DNA from: Trichobilharzia regenti
Lineage: Eukaryota > Platyhelminthes > Trematoda > Strigeidida > Schistosomatidae
Direction: 5' to 3'
Length of the DNA: 64,000 nucleotides
NCBI GenBank assembly: GCA_944472135.2
Contig: OX235262.1
Span: 54,160,440 to 54,224,439, forward strand
The position numbers were made by a program, and so were the translations under genes. Shown one piece after another: positions 28,600-40,400 of this stretch. The notes under the pieces are model-generated. The model did not search any database and was not told the DNA's origin. It saw only the letters and a list, made by a program, of their open reading frames with translations. Numbering within the stretch: the stretch's first letter is position 1; each line of letters starts with the position of its first letter.

Positions 28600-28830
28600 T
28601 ACCGAATAAAATGTAACGATTTTGAGGTCAAATACACAAGTTCGATTAGTAGATTGAGACTGGTGAGATTGTCAGAATGAAGGAATATAGCTCAACTTGG
28701 AGTGATCGACCCCATCACATCACTCGATCTCTAGAAAACTGCATCAGTGGCATGCATGTTCTCGAACAGTGTTTCACAGTAGGGTGTTGCAAGGAAAAAG
28801 TGTTATAAGTTAGACATTTAGATGGAAAGT
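28600..28830 (+). mobile_element. PLE endonuclease remnant, highly degraded
   Basis: Broken frames read CNDFEVKYTSSISR, LVRLSE, NIAQLGVIDPITS and TASVACMFSNSVSQ. These parallel CNDCQVKYIGQTSR...LSEHKNLAK...LDPNK of the copy at 55400-56330. Confidence 0.55.
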
Positions 28831-28919
28831 TTAACCTTCGAGTATTTGTTCATTTAATCAACATTCAAAAAATGTAACAAAATTTACCCATAACTGATTA
28901 TAGATATACATTGAACAGT

Positions 28920-29041
28920 TTTTGATGTGGTTTTGTTCTCTGAGCTGGATGGTTAGTTTGCGAAGCTTTCATCACCTTACTGGGTGACATCTTCAGCGCA
29001 TACTTCGAAATCATCCACCTGAGCTACAAATCTTCTCTATC
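28920..29041 (-). mobile_element. 122-bp insertion made of a PLE terminal sequence
   Basis: Flanked by the perfect 14-bp direct repeat ATACATTGAACAGT (28906-28919 and 29042-29055), a target-site duplication. From about 28923 to 29006 it is nearly identical to 42243-42326, the region just downstream of the antisense PLE at 42340-42747. It has no coding capacity and carries the CTGAAGA...GAAA stem-loop on the minus strand. Confidence 0.8.
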
Positions 29042-29434
29042 ATACATTGAACAGTATTTTTAAAAACACAGGACATAGAACTATATAAAGCAAACTAGAA
29101 ATTTATGTGATTGCATTTATATCAGTGCTACTTTCAGTTCCGTTGTGCTTCGTGAGCTTGATAGTTTAACTGCGAAGGTTTCACTCTCAATCTGGACAAC
29201 ATTTTAATTCTTAAGTTCAGTGTGAATGAAATTTACGAATTCTCAGGGGATAAAATATCTATATCTTGTGTTGGCTTTTGATGTTACTGACTGTCTTTTT
29301 AAGTTTCACAATGATTTTATTCACTTGCATTGATAGGTATCCTGTCGTCGAATTCACCGCTACAGATATAAATTCCAGTATTTGTTTCAGTTTTTAACCA
29401 AATATTTCATTCATAATTATAGCAACTTTTCATA

Positions 29435-29945
29435 TTAGTTTGTTTATTAGATATATCACACAGTGAGAGAAAAAGCACTATTTACTGGATGACATTTCGA
29501 ACAAAATTTATTCTTCATAATCATATATCAATTGTAATCACACGACTTCGAAACTTGAGTTTTAAAGTTTTCTTTGTCTTCTCCTATTTGTCGTTGTAGG
29601 GGTAGTAGAATCTTCCAGATATCTGGGTGGACAGGTGTTGAATCATTTCTATTACATGTATTTGCAGTTGATTCGATAAACAAAGCTTACATTGTTATCA
29701 ATCTCTCCCTCCACTCTGTGACATTAGGTTTTAAAACTGTCATCCTATCCCATCCATCCTATTGTGTGGTTGTGTGTAACTGCATGTTGTGCTTTAGCTG
29801 AACTATTCTCTAGATTTCTTATCTTTTTCGGGTTAACCTATCTAGATTTCGGTAGGTTTTTATATTCGGCTAGTCTGACTTCCACTGTTCTACTAGTTTG
29901 TCCTATGTATCTGACCCGGCAATCATATTATAGATTCACATTCCA
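29435..29945 (-). mobile_element. PLE GIY-YIG endonuclease remnant
   Basis: The minus strand, with stops, reads YDCRVRYIGQTSRTVEVSL, YKNLPKSR, KKIRNLENSSAKAQHAVTH, IGWDRMTVLKP and WRERL, then ALFIESTANTC. It parallels 55400-56330 in full order. Confidence 0.7.
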
Positions 29946-30011
29946 ATACATACACAATAAACGTACCCATCCTTACACGCATATTTTCTTGCTTATTTAT
30001 CTATTTTATTT

Positions 30012-30197
30012 ATTTTTGATTACAGCTTCATCCCACACCGTATTTTTGGTACAAGTATGGAATTTTCAGCGTGGATATCGATAGCCCAAATTTCGCAGGC
30101 CGACCATAGATACCAGGTGTGCGTCGGCGTGGACTCGAACCCCGGACCATGTACATGGTCGGCGAGAGTCCTATCCCCTGTGCCACTGACGCACAGT
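30012..30197 (-). mobile_element. tRNA-derived SINE, family A
   Basis: The plus strand reads TACAGCTTCATCCCACACCG, GTACAAGTATGGAATTTTCAGC, AGGCCGACCATAGATACC, then the antisense B box TCGAACCCCGG (about 30133) and antisense A box GTGCCACTGACGC. Confidence 0.75.
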
Positions 30198-31319
30198 GAT
30201 ATTGGGATCTACTGATATCATTTTGAGATTATAACATTTCTATATTTCTTGGATTACTTCTCAAGCCCATTTAATCACTACAGTTTGTTACACTAAATCA
30301 AATAATACCGAATTCTAGCAGGATGATTGCAGCGTATATCATCCTGCGTCTATACGGTTTACTAGTGTTTTATATACTTAATAAACCATTCAGATTACTA
30401 CCAAATATTAGCGTGAATCCAGCAGTTCTATAATGACCTTATACATTACACTTGGTTGTCTGTTAGTTATGCAGTGGAACCGTAAATCATTGGTTTATGC
30501 CGTCGACTTCAGACCAATGTATCACGAGTTGCAATCCCGCTTCATCCATGGAGGTTAAAGCAGTCAGGTACTACCACTAGCCCTCGCATAATAGATGTGG
30601 CTCATTCCAGATTGCATAGATATACAATTGGTTATTCATTTCATTTCATTCCTAATAAAGATTTTCGGATTTGTGTGGATCCTGATTAACTGTCACAAAT
30701 CCACATCATTAGGTGAGTCATTGCGAGGCAGGAATTTCTAAGCAGCTGTTTCATCTTTGCTTGGGACTAGGCATTAGTGTGCATTAGCAGACCCTTAATG
30801 GTTGTCTTCAAAGATTCTCTAACTGAAACGGTTCGTGATGAAACAGAAATTGGGATTTCTCATTTGCTGATTAGTTTACGTTTAAATTGTCACAGCCATA
30901 TTTTTATTTATAAATAAAAGAAAGATGGTTCATATCTATGTGTTGATGAACATTTCTGCATTCTGAGATACCTTGATTATGGACTTGTGTAAGAAATACA
31001 GTTTCCGTCAGAGGGCCTTATTCAGCCACACTCGGATTCAGAAAGATCTCAAACTCAGTCAGTATTTGTCCACTTCACTCTTACTAATCCAATAATCAGA
31101 TAGTGGCATCATAATAGTATCATAATTCCAAAAGTTACACGAGCCATCTTTGGAAAAATATGAACAATGTAGGAGGTATAGCACCTTGGCTTCATCTTCA
31201 TTCTGATTACTGCAATTAGCACAAAAGTTGTTTAAGCATTGGTGAATAAAAATAGCACGGGCAGTATATTTTCCGTTTTACTCTGGAGGTAAACTATTCT
31301 ATTGAAATAAATTCTAGTG
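30198..31319. other. Intergenic, weak SINE-like traces only
   Basis: A degraded family-C-like stretch may lie at about 30690-30850 (CAGCTGTTTCATC, GGGACTAG, AGATTCTCTAACTG). Nothing else recognised. Confidence 0.35.
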
Positions 31320-31625
31320 AGAAGTCGTGATCAGTAGAGTTCAGCAGGTCGGGTGTGAGGACAAATACTCGCCGAAGACGTTGGCTAGCTGTCACGCTAT
31401 GTCGTGAACTGGCAGAAGTTAGAATTCATGGTCTTGCCATTGGATCGGATACCAGTGGCTTAATCGTATGCGAGCTCGCCTTGTAACCAGAAGGTCCTGG
31501 GTTCGAATCCCGATGAACCCGCACTAATGAAGAGCCCCGAACTGATACGAAACAGCCGTCCAGTAACCCTGGGATTTCCAGTGGTTCCCTAACCGATATC
31601 ATTTCATGATGATATCCTGTAACAT
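31320..31625 (+). mobile_element. SINE-C, near-complete copy
   Basis: AAATACTCGCCGAAGACGTTGG, TGTCGTGAACTGGCAGAAG, tRNA-like CCAGTGGCTTAATCGTATGCG, B box GGGTTCGAATCCC (31500), CACTAATGAAGAGCCCCG, ACGAAACAGCCGTCCAGTAA, then TTTCCAGTGGTTCCCTAACCG. Confidence 0.75.
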
Positions 31626-32054
31626 ATTCCTTAGTTATTCACAGGAAATGTGAAATATCTGAATAGAATCAGCTGCTGGAATTATTGATTGAATGAACAC
31701 TAGGAAGTGGACAGTTTCATCTGTCTAATCCCTAGGTTTTTTAACAGAATTACTTTACACATCTAGGTGACTCACCATCACCGTCCATTTAGAAATGATG
31801 TCAGTTGGCTGTAAGCTATACGAAGGAAAATGGTTTGAATCCTTGAGAAACATCAGTTCCCTCAAAGTTTTAGATACGCCTTGTTACTGAGTCCCAATAA
31901 ACATGAATCTGAGATCTGAGGTTTCTAGATGTCTACTTGTAAACAAAGCTTAGTTACTAAAACTTGTACAATAAGTAAACTGAAAACATGTCTTCACCGA
32001 ACCGGTAAAAACATTACAAAGACATGAGTGAAATTTCAGTTTTAAGTGTCGGTT

Positions 32055-32405
32055 TTCAGGAATTTATTTGATCGCAAGTTTGGTCACGAGTTGAAATCAA
32101 CTAGAGAAGCACCGAAAAATTACCAGGGAGTACCGAGCAGCCGTTTTCTCCCAATTCTTTGCGACTATTTAGCAGTATACACCCACAGGGGTTTAAACCC
32201 AGGACCTTCTTGCTGCAAGGCGAGCTGGTGTGTGACTCAACCACTGGGATGGAATCCAATAGTTCATCAATTCCAACTCCTGCCATTTCGCCATAAGCAC
32301 AGCACAACCGTCAGCTATTGTCATCAGTGGGTGACTGTTCTCTCACCCGACTTGCTGGACCTAGATGATAACGAATTCCCACTAAAAGTTCAGGTAAAGG
32401 GACGG
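32055..32405 (-). mobile_element. SINE-C, near-complete copy
   Basis: The plus strand reads GGGAGTACCGAGCAGCCGTTTTC, CGACTATTTAGCAG, a decayed antisense B box, ACTCAACCACTGGGATGG, CCAACTCCTGCCATTTCG and CAGTGGGTGACTGTTCTC, the reverse order of family C. Confidence 0.65.
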
Positions 32406-32734
32406 TAACCAAAGAGCATCAAATTAATTTTCAGGTGTTGGTTTGTAGAGTGGATGCGCATCGGTGGATAGTCCATAGGTAGAACCAATCAGTTGTCCAG
32501 TACTGCCTGGTTTCTCAGTGCTTTTCTAACTTATGTCACCTCGCGAACAAACCTTTGATATTTCCTTTGCCTTTCCATTAGTCTATTAAGAATTTGAAAG
32601 AAACAACTTATAATTTGAAACCAGCAATCTTAGGTGATTTCTAAATTTACTCTGTAATGTTTTCCAATATTTATTGTGTTAAATATTTTATTATGATTCA
32701 TATGAATTGTGGTCAAGATGTAACTGAATAGTTT

Positions 32735-32880
32735 CTAAATAATTGAGCGCCAAGTGAGATGTAGACATTTGTAAAAAATTATATTTGTAAAATCTCAGCG
32801 AAATTGAAATGATTAATTCCAACATTTCGTTCGGCAATCTGGTCCGAACTTCTTCAGGGAAATTAATCGAAATTAGCATA
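32735..32880 (-). mobile_element. PLE terminal region
   Basis: Plus-strand AATAATTGAGCGCCAAGTGAGAT followed by an AATTAAT-rich part matches the insertion at 39360-39614 and, inverted, 38325-38390. On the minus strand CTGAAGA (32851-32857) and GAAA (32825-32828) bracket a 6-bp perfect stem. It lies about 570 bp downstream of the stop of the antisense PLE endonuclease at 33424. Confidence 0.55.
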
Positions 32881-32965
32881 ACACAGGTTTATGTATAAAA
32901 GGAATATCTCTTGTTTTCGAAACTTTGTCCAGTCATGAGTTATGGGACAGGCATCAGCATCAGCA

Positions 32966-33170
32966 TCACATTCCCCAGGGTTTCAAGCTAGTGACTTGAA
33001 AATTCTGTAGCAGTTTTTATTTTACAGGATGGGGTCCCTAGCCTCATGCCCAACCTTTCCTTTTTACCAGCGTTAAATCTTGCTTAGCGAGGTAAAGAAG
33101 TGCGTCGGCCGGGAATCAAACCCCGGACAATGTCCATGGTTGGCGAGCGTCCTAACCGCTATGTCACCAA
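32966..33170 (-). mobile_element. tRNA-derived SINE, family B
   Basis: Plus-strand CAGGGTTTCAAGCTAGTGACTTGAA, ACAGGATGGGG, CATGCCCAACCTTTCC, GTGCGTCGGCC and ACCCCGGAC-like, then GCGAGCGTCCTAACCGC. Same order as 26943-27164. Confidence 0.75.
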
Positions 33171-33423
33171 AGAACACGTATAATAAACAATAATTGTATG
33201 AACTTTGATCAAAATTTTACCTCAGACTTTCAAAATTAGTCTACTTTTGTTAAAATATATGTGTATATGCAGTATAAAATGGTGTGTATATATATGTGAG
33301 TGGGTGAACAGTTATAAAACATTTGTTAGACTCTCCATAAGAAGACGTGGACAATCGGGAATTTCGACCAAGTATGATTAATTGTTGATACATATCCAAT
33401 TTTTATTTCTTAGTCAGGATTCA

Positions 33424-33790
33424 CTATGCATCACCTAACATCACATCTTCACGTCTGTTCAAAATTTTGGGATTAACCCATATATGCATGGCTTCTGCAG
33501 TCAGTCTTTCTTTATATGAACCAAAACCTTTCTGTAAAACCTTAGTCTCCTCAAAGTCGATTTCGTGTCCAGTTTCTATCGAATGCAGTGCAATCGCTGT
33601 GTTGTTTTCTAGCTTCTTTAAGTCTGTAGAGGTCTTCGGAACCACCTTTAGACATTGTTTATGCTCTTTCAATCTTATATTTACCTGTCTGGAAGTTTCT
33701 CCTACATATACGGCGTTGCAGTGCCCACAATTGATCTGATATACACGATTCCGCTGAGTGTTTTTTGTTCTGTTTTATTATGAGTTGAAG
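33424..33790 (-). mobile_element. PLE GIY-YIG endonuclease C-terminal part
   Basis: The minus strand reads INCGHCNAVYVGETSRQVNI (frameshift near 33680), then LKEHKQCLKVVPKTS, NTAIALHSIETGHEIDFEET, KVLQKGFGSYKERLTAEAMH and a stop. The CxxC, YVG, EH, and ALH-ETGH order is a PLE endonuclease. It is a different family from the copies at 16063 and 55400. No reverse transcriptase seen upstream. Confidence 0.7.
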
Positions 33791-34585
33791 AAGTGATAGT
33801 AAAAAGTAAAGTAATAGACTCCATTTGAGAAGAATTCCATCTCCGTCAATAAATGAACCGTATAGTTTCTGTTGAATCACTTCCCCATTGGTAGAATAAC
33901 CATCTTTTCCCAACTAAACTAAAATTCTAAGTGTTTATATTGATTCATATTACCGTATGATGGTAGATACACATACTATTCCACTTAAAAAAGAGATAAT
34001 TATGCAACAACAACAACAACAACTACAATTTTATTTACTTTTAATTTCATTTAATGCTGTTTTGTAATCTTCATAAATTTCAATTTCATTGGTATTATAC
34101 TTACGTTTTTAATCGACAAAACTATAATTATACAGTTTCCGGAGTAAAATGTTTGTTTTGTTTGTGTAAGAAGTGGGAATTTTTTAAGTACTTCCTGACT
34201 AAATTTTTCTGTTGACTACAATTCGTACAATGTGGGTATTGTGAATCTGAAGGAAACAAAAGAGGGAATAAAGGGATTTGCTTTTCGCTTTTACACTGTC
34301 AGCATTAATCATAGACACATTTGTCCATATATGTGTGAATGTTGAAAATTTCTCCTTTTTTAAGAAAACGTTTTGCTATCGAAATAAACGTCCTACTGAA
34401 AGAAAAAAGAAAAATACACAGAAGTTTTGTTTAATTTTATTTTATTTTTACGATTTCAATGATTTGACTAATTAAGGTTTATTTTGCGAAAAAACCCGGT
34501 CACAAACTCTTCTTTTTACATTGCTATAATCAGTTATTTTTGACCATAAATTCTCTTACATACCTTTGAAAGTGAACAAATAAGG

Positions 34586-35520
34586 TTGAAATCCACAGTC
34601 AATCAGGCCAACTTCTATACCAGGTATGTCGATGACACTTTCGTTATTTGTAATTCTTTCAATGATGCGTCTCAAGTATTAAAAGTCTTGGACGGCGCCC
34701 ATCCAAATATAATGTTTACAATGGAGTATGTAAAAGAGGAGAAGTTCCATTTTCTTGACCTGGAAATCCAACGAGATATAGGTGGCAAAATCATAAGATA
34801 TATACACAGAAAAGAGACCTGGAGGGATGTTTATCTTAACTCCAAAAGCTTCTGCCCTATGAGGTACCAAAAAGGATTGGTGAGAATATTATTTGATCGT
34901 GTAAGGAAGCTGTTTTCAGAAGAAAAGATTGAGGAAGAGCTATCCACTGTGGAGAAATGCCTACGCGACAACTGTGACCAACAAAAGTTCATCGACAAGT
35001 ATGGGAGATGTCATGTTGAAAAAGTGAAAAGCAGCACAGTAGAGAAAAAGCCTATCTCTCTGCAGCTTGCATTGAAAGGTGATGATACTGCTAGTAGAAT
35101 AAGATGCAGACTGAACGCTGCCCCGCCAAGCTTATATGTGTTTATCAAACAACTAGTTGTTTGAGACAATCAAAAGTGGACAAATACCCACCTCATGTTA
35201 CCTCCAACTGTGTCTACCAATTTACATGTACGTGCCAAAGCACATACATTGGAAGAACAGAGAGAAGGGTTATTGTCCGCATTTCTGAACACATACCAAA
35301 GAATATAAGACTGAAAGGTCTGCAAGCCTTAAACAGTGCAATTGCGCGTCATATATTGGACACTGGACATATTGCAGACAACCTGAAGTCTTTACAAAAT
35401 AATCAACAAGCAAATGAAACCTAGTTTGCTACGCTTTGCTGAAGCAATAGCTATCAAACGACTTAAACCAAATCTATGTACGCAGAAAGAAACAGTGGTG
35501 AATCTTGCACTTCCCTAGTG
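34586..35520 (+). mobile_element. PLE: RT C-terminal half plus GIY-YIG endonuclease, frameshifted
   Basis: RYVDDTFVICNSF (34618-34656) is the catalytic RT motif. FLDLEIQRDI, RETWRDVYLNSKSF-like, MRYQKGLVRILFDRVRKLFS and ALKGDDTASRIRCRL follow; the frame stops at 35164. A second frame from about 35110 gives PAKLICVYQTTSCLRQSKV, DKYPPHVTSNCVYQFTCTC, STYIGRTERR and RISEHIPKNIRLKG, with another frameshift near 35390 before FAEAIAIKRLKPNLC-like. Two frameshifts inactivate it. Related to the palindromic copy at 16063. Confidence 0.8.
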
Positions 35521-35629
35521 ATAAAAAAATATACAACTTTTATGAGTCACCTTTTTTCATGTTCAGAAAACTCTATTCTCTCATCTAAACATGACTCACC
35601 CTACGTTGTTTCTTTTCTTTCCTTTTTTT

Positions 35630-35870
35630 TCTATTGGCTATTAAATAAGACGTTTTCTTTAGGTTTCCATAGTGATTTAAGGGTTATAATGGACTCTCTT
35701 GCTTTTTCGATCCTGACTCTGACATCATTATCCATGTTGTTGACAACTGAAGTGATGTTTCTGAGGTCAGGTACATGGAAGAATTTACTTCCTTCAGATT
35801 CTCTCCCGATGACAGTGGTAGAAACTTGCTGTTTTGGGTGACCGTTAGGTATCTTCATCGCCTGCCTCTT
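35630..35870 (-). mobile_element. RTE-like LINE fragment, antisense
   Basis: The minus strand reads GRESEGSKFFHVPDLRNITS, then DNDVRVRIEKARESIITLKS and LWKPKENVLF. This corresponds to the conserved D-DV--RI-KAR-AF--LK-IW segment of the RTE-like copies at 18351 and 26460. Confidence 0.55.
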
Positions 35871-36195
35871 CTATGAGTCTGTAGAAAAGACATGAGTTCA
35901 CTTGAATTCGTGTCTTTGCTGCTTATGAACAACCCATCATTAACTCTTAGTTTTCATGGTTATATCTTAAATAACGACACTTTTTTTCCCATAATTCATT
36001 TTCTGTCTCGACAACCGATATCCTGATGATGTATATGTACTTGCATACTGTCGCGACCCAATAGGACATATTAACTTGACTAATTCCTACTGAAGTTTCT
36101 GCTTTACTAAGCAAATCAGTTTGACCAAAAGTAGCCACTGCTGAGGTGTAATTTGTTCACATTGTGGTAGAATTTGAGGTTGAAGCCACTACTAG

Positions 36196-36492
36196 TGTAA
36201 CAACAGAAGACAAGGGCCGGCAACAGATCGTTTTATTACGAAAATCAGCACGTATTTATATATATTTCTTGTACATTGGTATAGCTTATGCAAGTAGACA
36301 AACGCAGTCTTCTGATTGGTTGTTTCGGGATTCCTTGACAAATAGAGTCCTCTATCTGCGAATCATATTTGCCCACGTTTAAGTCTGCTGTGATTGGCTG
36401 CTGAATCAGCCTCGTTCATATTTTCTCACGGCCAATATTAGTGATCTAGACATTGACGCCTACCAGTTGGCTAGCAACCTGCTCTCACCACA
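36196..36492. mobile_element. Solo LTR-like repeat (copy 1)
   Basis: It runs from TGTAACAACAGAAGACAAGG to GCTCTCACCACA, i.e. TG...CA, 297 bp, and is related to 39269-39847 and 43416-44158. It includes TCTTCTGATTGGTTG and AATATTAGTGATCTAGACATTG. No internal retroelement coding region flanks it. Target duplication is not clear at this copy. Confidence 0.65.
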
Positions 36493-36749
36493 CTGGTAGT
36501 AAAACTATAATTTATTTATCCTTGTTATATCATTTTAATATTCCTTTGGTTGCATTATCTGCTACATTTTAGTATGTGGTAACCGTGGACGAACAGCCCG
36601 ATAAAGCTTCAGTTTACACATTTATGATTAATAATGATCGAAAAATGAATAAAGGTTGCAATTGCATTTCGAAATTCACCACTGAACAGTAATTCTAGAC
36701 AAACTGAAGTGACATGCATTGGTCGAACAATAAAAACCACTTGTTATTA

Positions 36750-37335
36750 CTCAAGAAAACTTATTCTGATGTGCTCTGAACATGATGAAGAGCGGCAACT
36801 GTCCAACTTCAGACAAACTGAGAGCCCTCACCACGAGTGTTAATAGTGGTGGATGAAAAAATCCAAAGAGATAGAAAAGACATCGGCGGTGGGTAACATC
36901 TGATAACTATTTGGAATTATGAGGGGATTGGGTTGAAAAAGCCACTGATAAGCAAAATCATTTCTGAGAAGAACGCCGCTTTGATTACGTGATAGGAAAG
37001 AAACCTGGATGCTGGCATGGAGTAGTTATGGAACAATTCAGCTAGTTTAAAGCGAAACTCAATTTTCTCAATATCCAACACTTACCTGTATATGATGTAG
37101 ATTTCGGTTTTCCAGATGTAAATTAATTTGCAAAAGCTGTCCCTAACCTGAAACGGGGCAAATCAATAGGACTTGACGACATGATTCCTGAGGTGTTCAA
37201 GGATGATAGTGACTAAAACGTTCACCTAGATTAATGAAGATATAAGGTAACGTCTGGTTATCTGAAATCGTCCCGTTAGACTGGTGTAAATCATTGATGA
37301 ATTCAGTTCATGATCAAAGAGACAAGTTTTTCTGT
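36750..37335 (+). mobile_element. LINE reverse transcriptase N-terminal remnant
   Basis: Broken frames give VYDVDFGFPDVN, FAKAVPNLKRGKSIGLDDM, IPEVFKDDSD and VPLDWCKSLMNS-like. This matches the segment before the first RT motif of many LINEs (LK-GK--G-DDI--E--K). Many stops. Confidence 0.55.
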
Positions 37336-37728
37336 GTTAATGATAGAGGATTTGGCCTGACTGACTTTATTAGCTGACATAGGAATAGGTTAAATGAGAG
37401 TGAGAGGCGCTCATCCACGAAGAAGTCTTCAGACTACTCGTTTGGGGTCCTCGAGACATGAAGATCCAATAGTTTCAGACGGCTGACAATATGACCCCAT
37501 GCAGTTTTCACTGACACGGATTCACTGTCTCTTTGTAGTCTATCTAATCCATTAAATCGTTACAATTTACCACCTAATGATTGTTTCTCTCATACATATT
37601 TGTTCATGACAGCACCTTCTCTACATCTGTGTGTTATCTATGTTATGTGCTATCTATGTTATCTGTGGTGTGACAACTTGAACTCCTGCGGAAAGTTCCT
37701 TGTCAAAAACTTACCTAGCGTTCCATTT

Positions 37729-37890
37729 CCATAGCAGTGGTTTCATTTTTCATGTTGGTCAGGCTAACGTCCGACCTTTCCTTCTAATTGGCCATACTAC
37801 CAGCTAAGTGAGAGTCAGAAGTGCGTTGACCGAGGATCGAACCCCGGACCCAAAACATGATCGGCGGGAACCCTACCAGTGAACTAACAT
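37729..37890 (-). mobile_element. tRNA-derived SINE, family B, degraded
   Basis: Plus strand: CATAGCAGTGGTTTCATTTTTC, ATGTTGGTCAGGCTAACGTCCG, CTTTCCTTC, AGTGCGTTGACCGAGGATCGAACCCCGG (B box antisense), then GATCGGCGGGAACCC. Confidence 0.65.
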
Positions 37891-38324
37891 GATAATATTC
37901 ATCCTATTTTAAACCCATATTCTACTGACCATGGGAAATTTACGCTCATATTAAATGAATTAGTTAATCGTTTCTTAAATCAAAAATACACTTCATTCAA
38001 AGTAAGTATGGGTTTTTTTTGTTGTTTCATTTTGTGTACTAATTTCAAATGTTTGTTTTAGATAAGCGGTAGAAAAAAGATAAAAACACAGGTAAGATTT
38101 ATGCCCATAAAACTACTGTGATTTTTGATAAGTCGCTCCATGAAGTGAAGACTGAAAAAGTTTATTTTAGTAGGTGGTCAACAGTTATTATATTATGTTT
38201 ATCAGGTACTTAAAACAACTTGATAATTAGACAGTTCTGCAAAGACAACAACATTTTCAATTAGTGATTCCTTGTCATTTCGTTGAGATTTTACAAATAT
38301 AATTTTATAAATGTTAACTTCTTA

Positions 38325-38390
38325 CTCGGCGCTCAATTATTTTGAAACTATTCGCTTAGATCTTGATCACAGTTCATATGAAGTGATTCC
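38325..38390 (+). repeat. PLE terminal sequence, inverted relative to 32691-32765
   Basis: CTCGGCGCTCAATTATTTTGAA and CTTAGATCTTGATCACAGTTCATATGA are the reverse complement of the terminal stretch at 32697-32758. Confidence 0.55.
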
Positions 38391-39268
38391 TTGTCGTTAT
38401 AAATGACACTACTTTTTATTATTGTTCTTCCTTGGGGTTCCTAGTGAAGCACCGAGCTTCAATGACACACCTCCATTCCACACCATTTTCCTACGTCTTT
38501 TCTAGCTGGCTCTACAAACGTTCACAGGCTCTCATTTCCTCTTCACATAATCTCCATCCTGTCTCACTGAGAAATCCAGCCAATTTGTCACTATACATTC
38601 GAGTTCCACTCTGCCTGGTAAGTGATGTCCCTATGCACAACTATTCGACGGTAGGTTGCTGGCTACGCCGCTGCCACAGTTCCCCATTGTTTGTCTTTTC
38701 TGACCGACCATATGATAATCAGTACCTGTAGCTGCCTGTTTGAAACGCTTTAAGTGAAGCGTTCACCTGGTGTCTGAACTATATAATAACACTGCCTTTA
38801 TATTAGTGTTGAAAATTTGGATCTTGTTTTTTCTGTTGAGTGAATTCTGTAGATTTCCACACTTCATTTAATTTCACAGTAATAAAAGTCAGTCTCGCTT
38901 CTCTGGTCCTAGCTTCACGTCATCATCCGTGCCACTCTTATTTGAAACTATGCTGCCGATATAAGTAATAACACTTCAAAACCATACAAATTGTGAAGTA
39001 TAAGAATTTTCTGTGACTTTTATTGTCTTACTAGCCTAATAATTTAGTTTACAGCTCTTGCCACTATTCCTTATACCTCATGAGGAATGTGATCGTTTGT
39101 TTGAATGCGAAATACTGGTGAAGTTACTTAATTTATCAATATGGCAAAGTGACATTATAAGTTGAACAAACGCCAACCTAATTTAACGCTAAACGGTATC
39201 AAACAGAAAATATTACTAATTTTATAAGCGTCTTCGCCCGTACGTTTGTCTTTTATTGTAATTACTAC
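38391..39268. other. Intergenic, no recognisable feature
   Basis: A 99-codon open stretch (38432-38731) has no recognisable protein motif; I see no support for a gene. Confidence 0.45.
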
Positions 39269-39847
39269 GGTAACAACAGAAGACAAGGGCCAGGCAATAG
39301 ATCGTTTATTAAGGAAATCAACACATATTTATAGATTTTCATGTACATATTATAGATTATAGGTTTCCAGACCGTAGGTGTTACGAATTTCTTGGAATAA
39401 TTTGAGCGCCGAGTCAGATTGATTCATTATAAATTATTTAAATTAATCCCAGCGTGTTAAGAAAATTAAAACAAGATTTTTCTGAACGTTTCGCCGTGTA
39501 AGCCACAGCTTCTTCAGCAGATTTATTCGGATTACAATTATAATCCGAAACGTTCAGAAAAATCTTGTTTTGGTTTTCTTAACACGCTGGGATTAATTTA
39601 AACAATTTATAACATATAGATTATTGTTAGCGGAAAAACACGCAGTCTTCTGATTGGTTGGTTCTCACAGAAAGTTAACCTTGCATCTATTTGTGACTGT
39701 TTCTTGAATGTCAGATCATCTATATGTTAAATGTATCCGCCTACGCAAAGCCTTTGTTCTCATTTTCCACACGACCAATATTGGGAACATAAACGTTGAC
39801 GTAAATTACTGCCTACCAACTTTGGATAGCAGCCAGCTCTCATCACA
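39269..39847. mobile_element. Solo LTR-like repeat (copy 2), split by an insertion
   Basis: GGTAACAACAGAAGACAAGG to CTCTCATCACA matches copy 1 and copy 3. The first base of TG is changed. Between the halves lies a 255-bp insertion (39360-39614) with a 9-bp duplication of the LTR sequence TATAGATTA. Confidence 0.7.
39360..39614. mobile_element. 255-bp PLE-terminal insertion with 65-bp inverted arms
   Basis: Flanked by TATAGATTA at 39351-39359 and 39615-39623. It contains arms 39429-39493 and 39546-39610, inverted with few mismatches (CCCAGCGTGTTAAGAAAA... against its complement). The spacer bears, on the minus strand, CTGAAGA (39511-39517), part of a stem-loop that closes at GAAA (39489-39492). 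The GAGCGCCGAGTCAG part matches 32735-32765. Confidence 0.75.
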
Positions 39848-40239
39848 TTATTATTATTAGCTGTCGGTATGAATTCACAATAATTCCTAATGAAAACTAT
39901 GAAAGCAGGCAGCCATAAAAGCATAAAACTGAACAGTCGGTTATTACTTAAGATTGTAATCACGTGTGCTTGAATCACACAATAACGACTCCAAGCCTTA
40001 TAACTTATTTCTTGCAATTAGTAATAATCATCAAACATTTGGCCGTCTATTTTTACATCACTGGGCTACCTAAATTTTCTGTCCATCAAAATATATCGTG
40101 TTCACTCCGTATCATGTTGCCACAATAAGTCACAATTCATACCTTCGCATTATTTCAAATACGTCTCTATATACCGTTGGGAATCTTTTAAGAGAAATGT
40201 CGGAAGTACATAGTTAAGTAGTACTGCAGCAAGACTGGG

Positions 40240-40400
40240 CTGGAGAAGTGTAATTTCAGATGAAATATTATGGATTGTTATATTATTTGAAACATCTTAA
40301 CAAGGAGTAAATACCTTGAAATGGGACTAGCTGAAAAATTCTGTATCGTGTATACACACACTTTTTTAGAATAAAGCTATTATCATTATTAACGTTAGGA
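40240..40400 (+). repeat. Unidentified retroelement 3' tail
   Basis: AATGGGACTAGCTGAAAAATTC, TATACACACACTTTTTTAGAATAAA and TATTATCATTATTAA resemble 3670-3765. The ATT-rich tail suggests a LINE end; the class is not determined. Confidence 0.35.

Noticed and set aside
34005..34026. CAA repeat as a functional element
   Set aside because: Short simple repeat without context.
36196..36492. LTR-like repeats as ends of the gypsy-like remnant at 47630-49065
   Set aside because: No primer-binding site or polypurine tract links them, and distances and orientation do not fit one element; they are reported as solo LTRs only.
38432..38731. 99-codon ORF as a gene
   Set aside because: No recognisable domain, no splice context or homologous copy; consistent with chance.
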